Origin: Oscillospiraceae bacterium MB24-C1
GTDB lineage: Bacteria; Bacillota; Clostridia; Oscillospirales; Ruminococcaceae
Direction: 5' to 3'
NCBI GenBank assembly: GCA_030913685.1
Contig: CP133187.1
Location: forward strand, 248,001-312,000
DNA length: 64,000 nt
The notes below the pieces were generated by a model. That model did no database searches, had not been told where the DNA came from, and was given only the letters and a program-made list of their open reading frames with translations. The position numbers and the translations under genes were made by a program. Shown here piece by piece: positions 43,564 to 52,515 of the stretch; position 1 is the stretch's first letter, and each line of letters opens with the position of its first letter.

Positions 43564-44712
43564 TTGAAAAATTTTAATTTTAGGGTTCCGCAAAACATTA
43601 TTTTTGGTATGGCAGCGTTAGAACAGCTCCCAAGTATTTTAGAAACTTGTACCAGCCGCTCAGTTTATCTTATTTCAGACCGCGGACTTAAAAATGCGGG
43701 TGTGGTTGACCGTATTGTCAAGATCATTTCCGATTCGGGCATTGCTTGCCACGAGTATTTGGATGTAATCCCCAATCCGACTGTGGATATTGTTAACGAC
43801 GCGGCTCAAGGCTATAAAAGCTCTGGCGCAGATTGCATTATCGCGCTTGGTGGCGGCAGCCCGATGGATGTTGCGAAGGCTGTAGGAGTTTTAGCCAAAT
43901 ACGGTGGAGAAATCACCGATTATGAAGGTGCCCAAAAGGTTCCCGGACCCATTGTTCCACTGATTGCCATTCCTACCACTGCCGGTACCGGAAGTGAGGT
44001 TACGGCGTCCTCCGTCATTACCGATGAAGCAAGAAATTACAAAATGGCCGTAATTAGCTACTACCTTTTTCCGGATCATGCAATTCTCGACCCGTCACTG
44101 ATTACGACTCTTCCGGCACATGTTGCCGCTGCCTGCGGGATAGATGCTTTTATTCACGCCGAAGAGGCCTATGTCTCGAAAATAGCGAATCCCTTTACTG
44201 ACGCTATGGCTGAAAAGGCGATGGAGCTTATCGGGGGAAATATCCGCAGATTTATTGCTTCACGCGACGACGACGAAGCAGCCTGTGCAATGATGCTTGG
44301 GTGTACCTTTGCCGGACTTGCATTCTCTTGGGCAAAGCTTGGCAATGTGCATGCCATGAGCCATCCGGTCAGCGGCTATTTCCATGTGGCACACGGTGTG
44401 GCCAACGCTATTTTATTGCCCACGATTGTCGAATATAACGCGTTGGCGGATAAAGGCAGATATTACGTGGTTTATAATTACGTAGCCGAAAAGAAGATAG
44501 AAGAAAAAGATTTTACCCCCAAGATGTTGGCGGATGCGTTAAGGCAGCTTAATAAGGATTTGGGTATACCGGCGTCACTTTCAGAGGTCGGTGTTACCGA
44601 AGACAAAATTCCGCTAATGGCCATTGATGCAATGAAGAGTGGCAACGTTGCCGTAAATCCTAGACAAACCACTTTAAAAGATGTTGAGGCGCTTTATACC
44701 AAGGCCCTTTAA
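43564..44712 (+). CDS. Iron-containing alcohol dehydrogenase
   Basis: A 382-residue group III NAD(P)-dependent dehydrogenase. The metal ligands are D194, H198, H263 and H277; GGGSPMDVAK (96-105) binds the cofactor; PTTAGTGSEVT is conserved. It interconverts an alcohol and its aldehyde; relatives include 4-hydroxybutyrate dehydrogenase, 1,3-propanediol dehydrogenase and sulfoacetaldehyde reductase. It starts at TTG 43564 after AAAAGGAA. Neighbouring acylating aldehyde dehydrogenase and CoA-transferase genes suggest it makes or uses the aldehyde in an acid-alcohol pathway. The exact substrate is not determinable here. Confidence 0.92.
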   Translation: MKNFNFRVPQNIIFGMAALEQLPSILETCTSRSVYLISDRGLKNAGVVDRIVKIISDSGIACHEYLDVIPNPTVDIVNDAAQGYKSSGADCIIALGGGSPMDVAKAVGVLAKYGGEITDYEGAQKVPGPIVPLIAIPTTAGTGSEVTASSVITDEARNYKMAVISYYLFPDHAILDPSLITTLPAHVAAACGIDAFIHAEEAYVSKIANPFTDAMAEKAMELIGGNIRRFIASRDDDEAACAMMLGCTFAGLAFSWAKLGNVHAMSHPVSGYFHVAHGVANAILLPTIVEYNALADKGRYYVVYNYVAEKKIEEKDFTPKMLADALRQLNKDLGIPASLSEVGVTEDKIPLMAIDAMKSGNVAVNPRQTTLKDVEALYTKAL

Positions 44713-44784
44713 AATGAATTAAGTGTCTTATATTCAATACATGCATTATTATAAAAATTTTTTATTTTTAAAGGAAGGTACCAT

Positions 44785-46152
44785 ATGAATACCCAGGAAT
44801 ATCTTGCGTCGTTAGTTGAAGCTGCACGTGCGGCTCAGAAGATTTTTGAAACCTATCCCCAGGAGATAGTGGACAAGGCTGTCTGCGCAATTGGCAAGGT
44901 TGTGTACGACAATGCACAAATGCTGGCACGCATGGCTGTGGATGAAACCGGCATGGGAGACTACGAAAGCAAAATCGGAAAGTGCATGGGAAAATCTAAG
45001 TCCGTCTGGTATCGCATTAAGGACGAGAAAAGCCGCGGTATTATTGACCGTGATGAAAAAACTGGCATCGTAAAGGTTGCGATTCCCATAGGCGTCGTCG
45101 GCGCGATCACCCCTACCACCAATCCCGTTATCACTCCAATGCATAACTCCATGATGAGCCTTAAGTGCGGCAACGCTATTATCATTTGCCCCCATCCCAG
45201 AGCTAAAAAGGTCGGCGTCAAAACAGTTGAACTAATGAATGCTGCGCTCAAAGAGCTGGGCATGCCTGATAATCTGATTCAGATTATTCCCGAGCCTACA
45301 CTGGAGCTTTCCGCCGGGCTGATGAGTGAGACCGATATTTGCATTGCGACAGGTGGCCCGAGTATGGTCAAGGCCGCTTATTCCAGTAGCAAGCCGGCGC
45401 TGGGTGTTGGGCAGGGCAACGTACAGGTAATTATCGATAACGATGTCGATATCGCAGAAGTTGCAAAAATGGTGGTTGCAGGCCGCACATTTGATAACGG
45501 CATACTTTGCACCTGTGAACAGAATGTCATTGTACCTCGCTCAAAAGAAGCCGAGATGATTGCTGCTTTAAAGGATAATGGCGCTTATTACATAGATAAT
45601 GAAGAGGAAGCACAGATTCTTCGCGACTGCGCTTTCCCTGGTGGAAGACTTAATAAAGACTTCCCGGGCGCTAGCATTGAAAAGATTGCCGAGCTGACCG
45701 GTCTTTCCATTCCTAAAGGTACACGCGTCATCGTCAGCAAAACCAAGGGATATGGCCTTGATGACGTTCTCGCTAAAGAGAAGCTTTTCCCGGTTCTCGC
45801 CGTATTCTGCTATGACACATGGGAAGAAGGCGTCGAAATTGCGCGCGCTAATCTCGCAGTAGAAGGCATGGGACATAGTGTTGTGATTCATTCTAATAAC
45901 AAAGATCATATCGAATATGTTCCGACCCGTATTTCCTGCTCGCGTTATGCGGTCAATCAGGTCGGCGGTACAGCGCTGGGTGGCGCATTGGATAATGGGC
46001 TCAATCCTACGACCACTTTGGGCTGCGGAACATGGGGTAACAACTCCATCAGCGAAAACCTTTGGTATCATCATCTCATGAATGTTAGCCGTATTGCATA
46101 CCGCCAAAAGGATGTCGTTATCCCTACGGATGAAGAAATCTGGGCGTGTTAA
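44785..46152 (+). CDS. CoA-acylating aldehyde dehydrogenase
   Basis: A 455-residue enzyme of the acylating ALDH group (EutE, AdhE N-terminal half, SucD, SauS relatives). C242 in NGILCTCEQNVIV aligns with the catalytic Cys; PIGVVGAITPTTNP and CPHPRAKK are typical of the CoA-dependent branch. It reversibly converts an aldehyde, CoA and NAD(P)+ to acyl-CoA. A second Cys (C244) lies two residues away. It is not a microcompartment enzyme: there is no N-terminal targeting extension and no shell gene nearby. Placed between the alcohol dehydrogenase and CoA-transferase genes, it is the middle step of the pathway. Confidence 0.9.
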   Translation: MNTQEYLASLVEAARAAQKIFETYPQEIVDKAVCAIGKVVYDNAQMLARMAVDETGMGDYESKIGKCMGKSKSVWYRIKDEKSRGIIDRDEKTGIVKVAIPIGVVGAITPTTNPVITPMHNSMMSLKCGNAIIICPHPRAKKVGVKTVELMNAALKELGMPDNLIQIIPEPTLELSAGLMSETDICIATGGPSMVKAAYSSSKPALGVGQGNVQVIIDNDVDIAEVAKMVVAGRTFDNGILCTCEQNVIVPRSKEAEMIAALKDNGAYYIDNEEEAQILRDCAFPGGRLNKDFPGASIEKIAELTGLSIPKGTRVIVSKTKGYGLDDVLAKEKLFPVLAVFCYDTWEEGVEIARANLAVEGMGHSVVIHSNNKDHIEYVPTRISCSRYAVNQVGGTALGGALDNGLNPTTTLGCGTWGNNSISENLWYHHLMNVSRIAYRQKDVVIPTDEEIWAC

Positions 46153-46180
46153 TAATCTTATGCCCCTCCGTTTCTCTTAT

Positions 46181-46224
46181 TTGTTGTGCGGTTCCGCTCC
46201 GTTTTGAGCGGAGCCGTGCAACAA
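46181..46224 (+). repeat. Long hairpin between the aldehyde dehydrogenase and CoA-transferase genes
   Basis: A 19-bp stem (46181-46199 with 46206-46224, three G-T pairs, six-base loop). No T run follows, and the next ribosome-binding site starts about 16 bases later. It is probably a message-stability or processing element dividing the operon, or a weak attenuator. Confidence 0.65.
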
Positions 46225-46257
46225 ATAGGAAATAGATACAAAAGGAAAGATGAGAAT

Positions 46258-47235
46258 ATGAACAAAGTATACACGCTGGAAGAGGCAGTATCAAAGTATG
46301 TTCATGACGGCGACCACATGGCCATAGGCGGATTTACGACCAGTAGAAAGCCGCTTGCTGCTATTTGCGAAATTATTCGCCAAGGAAAGACAGATTTTAT
46401 CGGCGAAGGTGGGCCTGCCGGAAGCGACTGGGATATGCTGATTGGTATGGAGCGAGTTAAGGCTTACATCAATTGTTATACCGCCAATCCTCGATTCTCC
46501 AATGTTAGCTGCCGCTTCAGAGCAGCTATCCAAGAGGGGAGGCTGCTGTTTGAGGATTACTCTCAGGACGCGGCCATGATGATGTTTCATGGTGCGGCGC
46601 TTGGGCTTGAGTATGTACCAGTTAAAATGATGCTTGGTTCTGGTTTGGAAAAGGAATGGGGAATCAGCGCTGAAAAACGAAAAAGTATCGAAAAGCTGCC
46701 TGATGCGAAGTATATCATTCAAGAAAATCCCTTTAAATCGGGCGAAAAGCTGATGCTTCTACCTGTACCTGAAATTGATTTGGCGATCATCCATGTGCAG
46801 ATGGCTTCGCCGGACGGCACCTGCCGCATTTTGGGGGATACCTACCATGATGTGGATCTGGCTTTTGGCTCCAAACGCACTATAGTCACCTGTGAAGAAC
46901 TGGTGCCAAACGACGTTATTCGCAGGGAGCCCGGTTTGAATACAATACCCGGCATTGTTGTCGACGCCGTGGTACACCTCCCTTATGGTGCACATCCCTC
47001 ACAAGTATACGATTATTATGATTATGATAAAGAATTCTATATTGATTATGATATAGCAGGGAAATCCGACGACACATTCCAAGACTTTATAAAGGAATGG
47101 ATTATGGATGTCAAAGATCACAATGGGTATCTTAACAAACTTGGGGCCACCAGGCTGCTTGATCTTAAGATAGTACCCGGGATCGGGTATCATGTTGATG
47201 ATGATGTTTTGGCGCAAGAGGAGGCAGACAAATGA
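46258..47235 (+). CDS. CoA-transferase subunit A (glutaconate CoA-transferase-like)
   Basis: A 325-residue alpha subunit of a family I CoA-transferase, closest in length and pattern to GctA. MNKVYTLEEAVSKYVHDGDHMAIGGFTTSRKPLAAICEIIRQGK and IVVDAVVHLPYGAHPSQVYDYY are typical. Together with subunit B it moves CoA from a donor such as acetyl-CoA to a carboxylic acid. The substrate need not be glutaconate, since the family covers several acids. The start is ATG 46258 after AAAAGGAAAG. It overlaps subunit B by four bases (ATGA). Confidence 0.9.
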   Translation: MNKVYTLEEAVSKYVHDGDHMAIGGFTTSRKPLAAICEIIRQGKTDFIGEGGPAGSDWDMLIGMERVKAYINCYTANPRFSNVSCRFRAAIQEGRLLFEDYSQDAAMMMFHGAALGLEYVPVKMMLGSGLEKEWGISAEKRKSIEKLPDAKYIIQENPFKSGEKLMLLPVPEIDLAIIHVQMASPDGTCRILGDTYHDVDLAFGSKRTIVTCEELVPNDVIRREPGLNTIPGIVVDAVVHLPYGAHPSQVYDYYDYDKEFYIDYDIAGKSDDTFQDFIKEWIMDVKDHNGYLNKLGATRLLDLKIVPGIGYHVDDDVLAQEEADK

Positions 47236-47999
47236 TTTTTACAAAATCTGAAATACAAGCCTATACCATTGCGCGGATGATCCAAAAGGATCAGGTTGTT
47301 ATTGTGGGAACTGGACTTCCGCTCGTTGGCGCAATCATGGCAAAAAAAGCTTTTCAACCTAGTTGCACATTGCTTGTAGAAAGCGGTTTGATGGACTTTA
47401 ATCCGTCTATCGAAATCCCGCGGAGCGTCAGTGACTTGCGTTCAATGGCGCATTGCGCTGTAACTTGTCCGCCTTTTCGTTATCTGGGCTTTCAGGCAAA
47501 TGAATTAAAAAATAACAGCCAGAGACTGATAGGTTTTATCGGTGGTGCAGCCGTAGACATCTATGGAAATGTTTCCGCGACCAGCATAGGAGATTATTAC
47601 AAGCCTAAAACCAGATTCCCTGGAAGTGGGGGCGCTAACGGCATTGCCTCGTTTGTCAATACTATTATCATGATGAAGCATGAAAAGCGCCGCTTTGTAA
47701 ACGAAATGTCTTATATAACTAGTCCCGGCTGGCTTGATGGCCCGGAAGGTAGAGCAAAATGTGGCCTACCAACAAATCGCGGACCAATGGCAGTCGTCTC
47801 TGATTTGGGCGTAATGAAGTTCGATGATCAAACCAAGAAAATGTACCTGTATGGTTATTATTCGTTTACCAATCCGCAAGAGGTCATAGATAATACGTCG
47901 TTTGAAATTGATGTATCAAGAGCTATAAAACTTCCCGATCCTGATACGATAGCGATTCGTATGCTGCATAAGATTGATCCTGACCGTATATTTCTTTAA
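47232..47999 (+). CDS. CoA-transferase subunit B (glutaconate CoA-transferase-like)
   Basis: A 255-residue beta subunit. E50 in LLVESGLMDF is the likely catalytic Glu that forms the enzyme-CoA thioester, matching the E-[SN]-G position of GctB. FIGGAAVDIYGNVSATSIGDYYKPKTRFPGSGGANG follows. The ribosome-binding site AGAGGAGG lies inside subunit A. It is the last gene of the TRAP operon; no terminator is evident before the next promoter. Confidence 0.9.
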   Translation: MIFTKSEIQAYTIARMIQKDQVVIVGTGLPLVGAIMAKKAFQPSCTLLVESGLMDFNPSIEIPRSVSDLRSMAHCAVTCPPFRYLGFQANELKNNSQRLIGFIGGAAVDIYGNVSATSIGDYYKPKTRFPGSGGANGIASFVNTIIMMKHEKRRFVNEMSYITSPGWLDGPEGRAKCGLPTNRGPMAVVSDLGVMKFDDQTKKMYLYGYYSFTNPQEVIDNTSFEIDVSRAIKLPDPDTIAIRMLHKIDPDRIFL

Positions 48000-48254
48000 T
48001 ATATAGGTGATTATCCCTTTCTTGCAATATACTTTAAAGGATGCTTTTCAGTAGGGGAATTGCATAAGCAGCTCTTAAACTATTTAACAGGGTAGGATAA
48101 ATCCAATACTTTTCACCTTACGTTAAATCTATTTTGTGTGTGATGTGAAAGTGGTTTTTACAATCTACATAAAATTGACGCATCGCCGAAAAGTGATATA
48201 ATAAAGAATATGGAGATTGAAGCTGCTAACTATTTTAGGAAATGGGATGATAAA
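48000..48254 (+). promoter_or_regulatory. Promoter region of the Old Yellow Enzyme gene
   Basis: A 255-base gap. TTGACG (48175-48180) and a perfect TATAAT (48197-48202), spacer 16, put the start site near 48209. The reductase is therefore transcribed separately from the TRAP operon. No copy of the GntR candidate site is present. Confidence 0.65.
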
Positions 48255-49253
48255 ATGTCCTGCTTAACAATGCCGATTACCGTAGGAACGCTTCATTTGA
48301 AAAACAGATTGGTAATGCCTGCTATGGCGACTTTTAAGGCTGAAACAGATGGGCGAGTGACGCCTTCTCTTTTGCAGTATTATGACGAAAAAACGCGCGG
48401 CGGATATTTGGGCATGGTTATTACAGAACACTGCTTTGTTTCTGCCGATGGCAAAGCCAGCCCCAATCAGCTTTCTGCGGCGGATGATACTGTTGTTTGC
48501 GATTTGCGCCGCCTTTGCGATATTATTCACCGGAATAGTACTCCTGTTATCTTACAGCTCAATCATGCCGGAAGTGCCACGACGCAAAGCGCCATAGGTA
48601 CGCAGCCTGTAGGCCCCTCGGCTGTTATCAATCCCTCAAAGCGAGAGTTGGAAATGCCACGAGAATTGACGCGCGAGGAAATTCAAAAGATCGTGCAGGA
48701 TTTCGCGGCAGCTGCGGCTAGGGGTAAACAGGCGGGTTTCGACGGCGTAGAGATACACTCCTGTCACGGTTATTTGCTGAATCAATTTTTATCGCCTCTC
48801 ACCAACAAGCGAATTGACGAATACGGTGGAAAGATTGAAGGCAGGGTGCGCATACATCTGGAAGTGATCCAAGCAGTTCGCAATGTTGTTGGCGTGGATT
48901 ATCCTATTTTTCTCCGTCTCGGGGCAACCGATTTTATGGAGGGTGGACTGAGCCTGGAGGATAGTATTACGGCAGCGTGTATTTTTGAACGGGCGGGTAT
49001 CAACATGCTCGATATTTCTGGAGGTATGTGCCGGTATACACTTCCAAGCGTTGACAGCCCAGGTTATTTTTCAGAGTGGTCGCAGGCTGTCAAAAAAGCT
49101 GTATCCATTCCTGTAATGGTGGCGGGTGGTGTTAAACACGCCTGTGATGCAGAAATGCTTTTGCAAAGGGATTGTGCGGATATTATCGGCGTCGGACGAG
49201 CCATTTTACAGGATTCTGGCTGGGCGCTAAAAGCAATGACCAGTGTGCTTTAA
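48255..49253 (+). CDS. NADH:flavin oxidoreductase, Old Yellow Enzyme family (short form)
   Basis: A 332-residue FMN enzyme with the OYE barrel: MPITVGTLHLKNRLVMPAM, VILQLNHAGS, GFDGVEIHSCHGYLLNQFLSPLTNKRIDEYGG and IPVMVAGGV. It lacks the C-terminal FeS and FAD domains of 2,4-dienoyl-CoA and enoate reductases. It typically reduces a C=C bond conjugated to a carbonyl. An ATG at 48210 lies almost on the predicted transcription start, so 48255 is preferred although its ribosome-binding site is weak. Its neighbours suggest reduction of an unsaturated acid, aldehyde or CoA ester (inference). Confidence 0.88.
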   Translation: MSCLTMPITVGTLHLKNRLVMPAMATFKAETDGRVTPSLLQYYDEKTRGGYLGMVITEHCFVSADGKASPNQLSAADDTVVCDLRRLCDIIHRNSTPVILQLNHAGSATTQSAIGTQPVGPSAVINPSKRELEMPRELTREEIQKIVQDFAAAAARGKQAGFDGVEIHSCHGYLLNQFLSPLTNKRIDEYGGKIEGRVRIHLEVIQAVRNVVGVDYPIFLRLGATDFMEGGLSLEDSITAACIFERAGINMLDISGGMCRYTLPSVDSPGYFSEWSQAVKKAVSIPVMVAGGVKHACDAEMLLQRDCADIIGVGRAILQDSGWALKAMTSVL

Positions 49254-49372
49254 AATTGCCGATATGTTTTAATAGAAAATCAAAAACATCAGCCCTTCAA
49301 GAGTATATTGCTAGAACCTTTCAAGAGATACCGAAGAAATGTCAGTTAGCTTTGCTCAATTCTGCAAGGCTA

Positions 49373-49417
49373 AAAAATGCCTATGTAAAGGTCATGAACC
49401 TTTACATAGGCATTTTT
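49373..49417. terminator. Bidirectional terminator between OYE and degV
   Basis: A perfect 20-bp stem (49373-49392 with 49398-49417, CATGA loop), with A and T runs inside both ends, between two convergent genes. Confidence 0.92.
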
Positions 49418-49440
49418 AGGTACTTTATCTAGAATAGTTG

Positions 49441-50292
49441 TTACAGCCGCTGTATGCAGATGCCGATAAGCCCTGGGCCGGTGTGAACGACAAGTGCAGG
49501 GCTGATCTGACCTGTAATGTAGTCGGTATAATTAGGCAATAGCGTCTTGATTTTTTCGCCGACCTGTTGTGCTTCTTGCTCGGCACCGCCATGCACAACG
49601 GCAATAATATATTTTTCGCTTTTAGATAAAAAATCGAAGGCAAGTGAAATGGCGCTATCCAGCACAGCCTTGCGGCCTCTGGCCTTTTTCACGGTGTAGT
49701 AGACGCCCTCTTCATTGCAAGATATCACCGGTAGAATGCCCAGTAGTGAGCCCATTGTGGCCGAAACAAGGCCAATTCTGCCGCCCTTTTTCAGATATTC
49801 CAGCGTAGATACACAAAAAAAGACTCGAGCGTTTTCTACTGCCTTGAGCAGGGCATTTTCAATTTCGTCAAGAGAGAGGCCTTGTTCAATAAGTTGTCCC
49901 GCACGTATCGCCGTTAAACCAGAGGCGATACCGATATTTTTAGTGTCGATGATACGGCAATCCAGCTGCGGAAATTCCTTGGCCATGACGGTTAACATAT
50001 TGTGCGTACCGCTCAGGCCGCTTGAAATGGTCACAATAATCACCTGATCATAACCCATGTCACAGATGTTCTGCAGGGCCTGTGCAATTGTTTCTCCGGA
50101 GGGTAGAGATGTTTTAGGCACCTCTTGCTCAAAGCGATCGTACACCTCTTGTGCAGTGATGTCAACGCCATCTCTGAAGTGGCCATAGCTGTATTGGATC
50201 ATTAACGGAACAACAAACATGCCATATTTTTCAACATAAGGCTTTGGAACATCTGAGCAGGAATCGGTGAGCAGTGCAATTTTATGATTCAT
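49441..50292 (-). CDS. DegV family fatty-acid-binding protein
   Basis: A 283-residue protein that binds a fatty acid, probably for the FakA/FakB fatty-acid kinase route in Firmicutes. It shows the family blocks IALLTDSCSDVP, TSLPSGETI, TISSGLSGTHNML, DTKNIGIASGL and CVSTLEYLKKGGRIG. The open frame extends further upstream, but GGAG sits seven bases before the ATG at 50292. No fakA is in the window. It is monocistronic with a shared terminator. Confidence 0.94.
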   Translation of the reverse strand: MNHKIALLTDSCSDVPKPYVEKYGMFVVPLMIQYSYGHFRDGVDITAQEVYDRFEQEVPKTSLPSGETIAQALQNICDMGYDQVIIVTISSGLSGTHNMLTVMAKEFPQLDCRIIDTKNIGIASGLTAIRAGQLIEQGLSLDEIENALLKAVENARVFFCVSTLEYLKKGGRIGLVSATMGSLLGILPVISCNEEGVYYTVKKARGRKAVLDSAISLAFDFLSKSEKYIIAVVHGGAEQEAQQVGEKIKTLLPNYTDYITGQISPALVVHTGPGLIGICIQRL

Positions 50293-50396
50293 CTTCATAC
50301 TCCAAATAAGATATTTAACTTTATTATAAAAAAATAGTGATAATATGTCAATTAAATCAAGTAACCATTTCGGTCGCATTGACGTCATAAAGTAAT

Positions 50397-50429
50397 AAAA
50401 GGCATTGGACGCGAGATCCAATGCCTTTT
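50397..50429 (-). terminator. Terminator of the decarboxylase operon
   Basis: A 13-bp stem (50397-50409 with 50417-50429) with loop CGCGAGA and flanking A/T runs, 17 bases beyond the end of the beta-subunit gene. Confidence 0.88.
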
Positions 50430-50445
50430 AAATGTACTGTTCAGT

Positions 50446-51732
50446 TTAGCCAAGGACAGAAAGCAGGATACCGGCTGCAATAGCAGAGCCAATAACACCA
50501 GCAACGTTCGGACCCATGGCGTGCATGAGCAAGAAGTTGGAGGGGTTTTCTTTCTGACCAACGACCTGTGACACGCGTGCCGCCATAGGAACAGCGGAAA
50601 CGCCTGCAGAGCCGATCAGGGGGTTAACGGGTTTGCCACCCATAGAAACGCTTATAACGTTCATCAGTTTTGCAAGCAACACGCCACCAGCGGTACCAAC
50701 TGCAAACGCAGTAATACCCATAATCATGATACCCAGTGTCTTGGCGTTCAAGAACGCCTCAGCAGTAGCAGTGGAGCCAACAGAAATACCAAGGAAAATG
50801 GTGACGATGTTCATCAATTCGTTCTGAGCAGTTTTATTGATACGCTCAACAACACCGGATTCCTTCATCAGGTTGCCAAACATCAGCATGCCGAGTAGCG
50901 GCACAGTGGAGGGCAAAATAAGACCAACCAGCGTAGTAACCGCAATCGGGAAGACAATCTTCTCGGTCTTGGAAACGGGGCGCATGCTGCCCATGCTCAT
51001 GACAATATTACGCTCTTTTTTGGTGGTCAGCGCCTTCATGATCGGCGGCTGAATAACAGGCACCAGCGCCATGTAGGAATAAGCTGCAACGGCAATCGGT
51101 CCAAGCAGGTGATCTGCAAGCTTAGCAGTCAGGTACAATGCAGTAGGACCGTCAGCACCACCGATAATGCCGATAGAACCAGCTTCCTGCGGGGTAAAGC
51201 CCATCAGAGAAGCGCCGATATAAGCACCGAAGATGCCAACCTGCGCAGCGCCGCCGAGCAGAACGCTCTTGGGGTTGGAGATCAGGGGAGCAAAGTCGGT
51301 CATTGCGCCGATGCCCATAAAGATCAGGGGCGGGTAGATGCCAAGCTTAACACCGCGGCCCAGATAATAGAGCAGGCCACCATAGTTGCTCTTTGCGGCA
51401 TATATCTCAGCGCCGCTTTCAACAGCGCGCTGCACAAGATGCTCGCCCGATACGATCATAGAACTAAACTGCGCGGTTAAATCATTGCCTTTTAGCATTT
51501 CGGGCACGGTAGCAAGATAACGCAGGGATTCACTGGGCAGATCGTTGACGCCGCCAAGGGGGAAATTTGCTAAAAACATACCAAATGCGATCGGCAGCAA
51601 AAGAAGCGGCTCATACTTTTTGACAATAGCAAGATACATCAAAACGAATGAGACGAGAATCATAACCGCCTGCTGCCAAGAGATATTGTAAAAACCAGTA
51701 CCTCTTAGAAAATTTATAATAGCTTCAGCCAC
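50446..51732 (-). CDS. mmdB: Na+-translocating decarboxylase beta subunit (MmdB/OadB/GcdB)
   Basis: A 428-residue membrane protein that decarboxylates carboxybiotin and pumps Na+ outward. It has about 9-11 membrane helices and the functional motifs GIGAMTDFAPLISNP, GGAAQVGIFGAYIGA, GGADGPTALYL (with the key Asp) and a C-terminal NFLLMHAMGPNVAGVIGSAIAAG. It starts at GTG 51732 after GAGG. It is the last gene of the four-gene operon. MmdB, OadB and GcdB cannot be told apart from this subunit alone; the alpha subunit points to MmdB. Confidence 0.95.
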   Translation of the reverse strand: MAEAIINFLRGTGFYNISWQQAVMILVSFVLMYLAIVKKYEPLLLLPIAFGMFLANFPLGGVNDLPSESLRYLATVPEMLKGNDLTAQFSSMIVSGEHLVQRAVESGAEIYAAKSNYGGLLYYLGRGVKLGIYPPLIFMGIGAMTDFAPLISNPKSVLLGGAAQVGIFGAYIGASLMGFTPQEAGSIGIIGGADGPTALYLTAKLADHLLGPIAVAAYSYMALVPVIQPPIMKALTTKKERNIVMSMGSMRPVSKTEKIVFPIAVTTLVGLILPSTVPLLGMLMFGNLMKESGVVERINKTAQNELMNIVTIFLGISVGSTATAEAFLNAKTLGIMIMGITAFAVGTAGGVLLAKLMNVISVSMGGKPVNPLIGSAGVSAVPMAARVSQVVGQKENPSNFLLMHAMGPNVAGVIGSAIAAGILLSVLG

Positions 51733-51775
51733 GTTATTACCTCAAATCTTTTGTAAACTTTGGTTTCCTGCAGTC

Positions 51776-52183
51776 TTAGGCGATTACAACAAGAACATCG
51801 CCGGGCTGAACGGCAGAGCCCTCAGAAACACGAACTTCCGAAACAGTGCCGTCGCAGGGGGCAAAGATTTCATTTTCCATTTTCATTGCTTCAAGGACCA
51901 GCACAACCTGACCGTTCTTAACAGCATCGCCGGGCTTAACAAGGTTCTTGAAGATAGTGCCGCTCATGGGCGCAGTAATGGTGTTTGCGCCAGCAGAAAC
52001 GGGTGCTGCAGCCTTAGGGGCAGGTGCGGCAGCGGGCGCAGGAGCAGCCTTGGGAGCGGCAACAGGAGCCGCAGGAGCAACGGGAGCGGCAGCGCGGACA
52101 ACAGGTGCTGCTGCGGAGCCGTTAACTTCCTCTACTTCAACTTCATAGGCCTTACCGTTAACAGTAACATTAAACTTCTTCAT
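51776..52183 (-). CDS. mmdC: Biotin carrier subunit of the decarboxylase (MmdC/GcdC)
   Basis: A 135-residue carrier. The N-terminal ~25 residues (KFNVTVNGKAYEVEVEE) form a small strand region, then a flexible Ala/Pro linker of about 40 residues and a biotinyl domain with the biotin lysine K101 in EAMKMEN. It shuttles CO2 from the carboxyltransferase to the membrane beta subunit. A normal member of the Na+ pump operon. Confidence 0.95.
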   Translation of the reverse strand: MKKFNVTVNGKAYEVEVEEVNGSAAAPVVRAAAPVAPAAPVAAPKAAPAPAAAPAPKAAAPVSAGANTITAPMSGTIFKNLVKPGDAVKNGQVVLVLEAMKMENEIFAPCDGTVSEVRVSEGSAVQPGDVLVVIA

Positions 52184-52242
52184 TAAAACAATTCACTCCA
52201 AATCTTGAGATGTGTTGATAACGTACGTAACCCGTCGGCAGG

Positions 52243-52500
52243 TTAGGCTTTTGGTTTAACGTTGATACTGCCGATATTTTTAGTTCCAAGCATATTGGAA
52301 ACAGCGGCCAAAATGACAGCAAGGGTTTCTTCTTCTTCCTTGTTGTAGGAGGGAGCGGAAGGGGCGGTGGGGGCAACCGGAACGGTTTTAGGGGCAAGAA
52401 CCTTACTCATGATAATGATCAAAAACATAATCAAGACTAGAACAATCATAACCGTGCCCATGCCCAAAAGGGTTAAAACGATAGGGGAATTTGGCGCCAT
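52243..52500 (-). CDS. mmdD: OadG/MmdD-type small membrane subunit of the decarboxylase
   Basis: An 85-residue protein with one N-terminal membrane helix (~8-32; VLTLLGMGTVMIVLVLIMFLIIIMSKV), a Pro/Ala linker and a C-terminal helix with EEETLAVILAAVSNML. It holds the Na+-pump complex together. The ATG at 52500 has AAGGAGGTG upstream. It lies 15 bases after the alpha-subunit gene. Confidence 0.92.
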   Translation of the reverse strand: MAPNSPIVLTLLGMGTVMIVLVLIMFLIIIMSKVLAPKTVPVAPTAPSAPSYNKEEEETLAVILAAVSNMLGTKNIGSINVKPKA

Positions 52501-52515
52501 AGTAATTACACCTCC

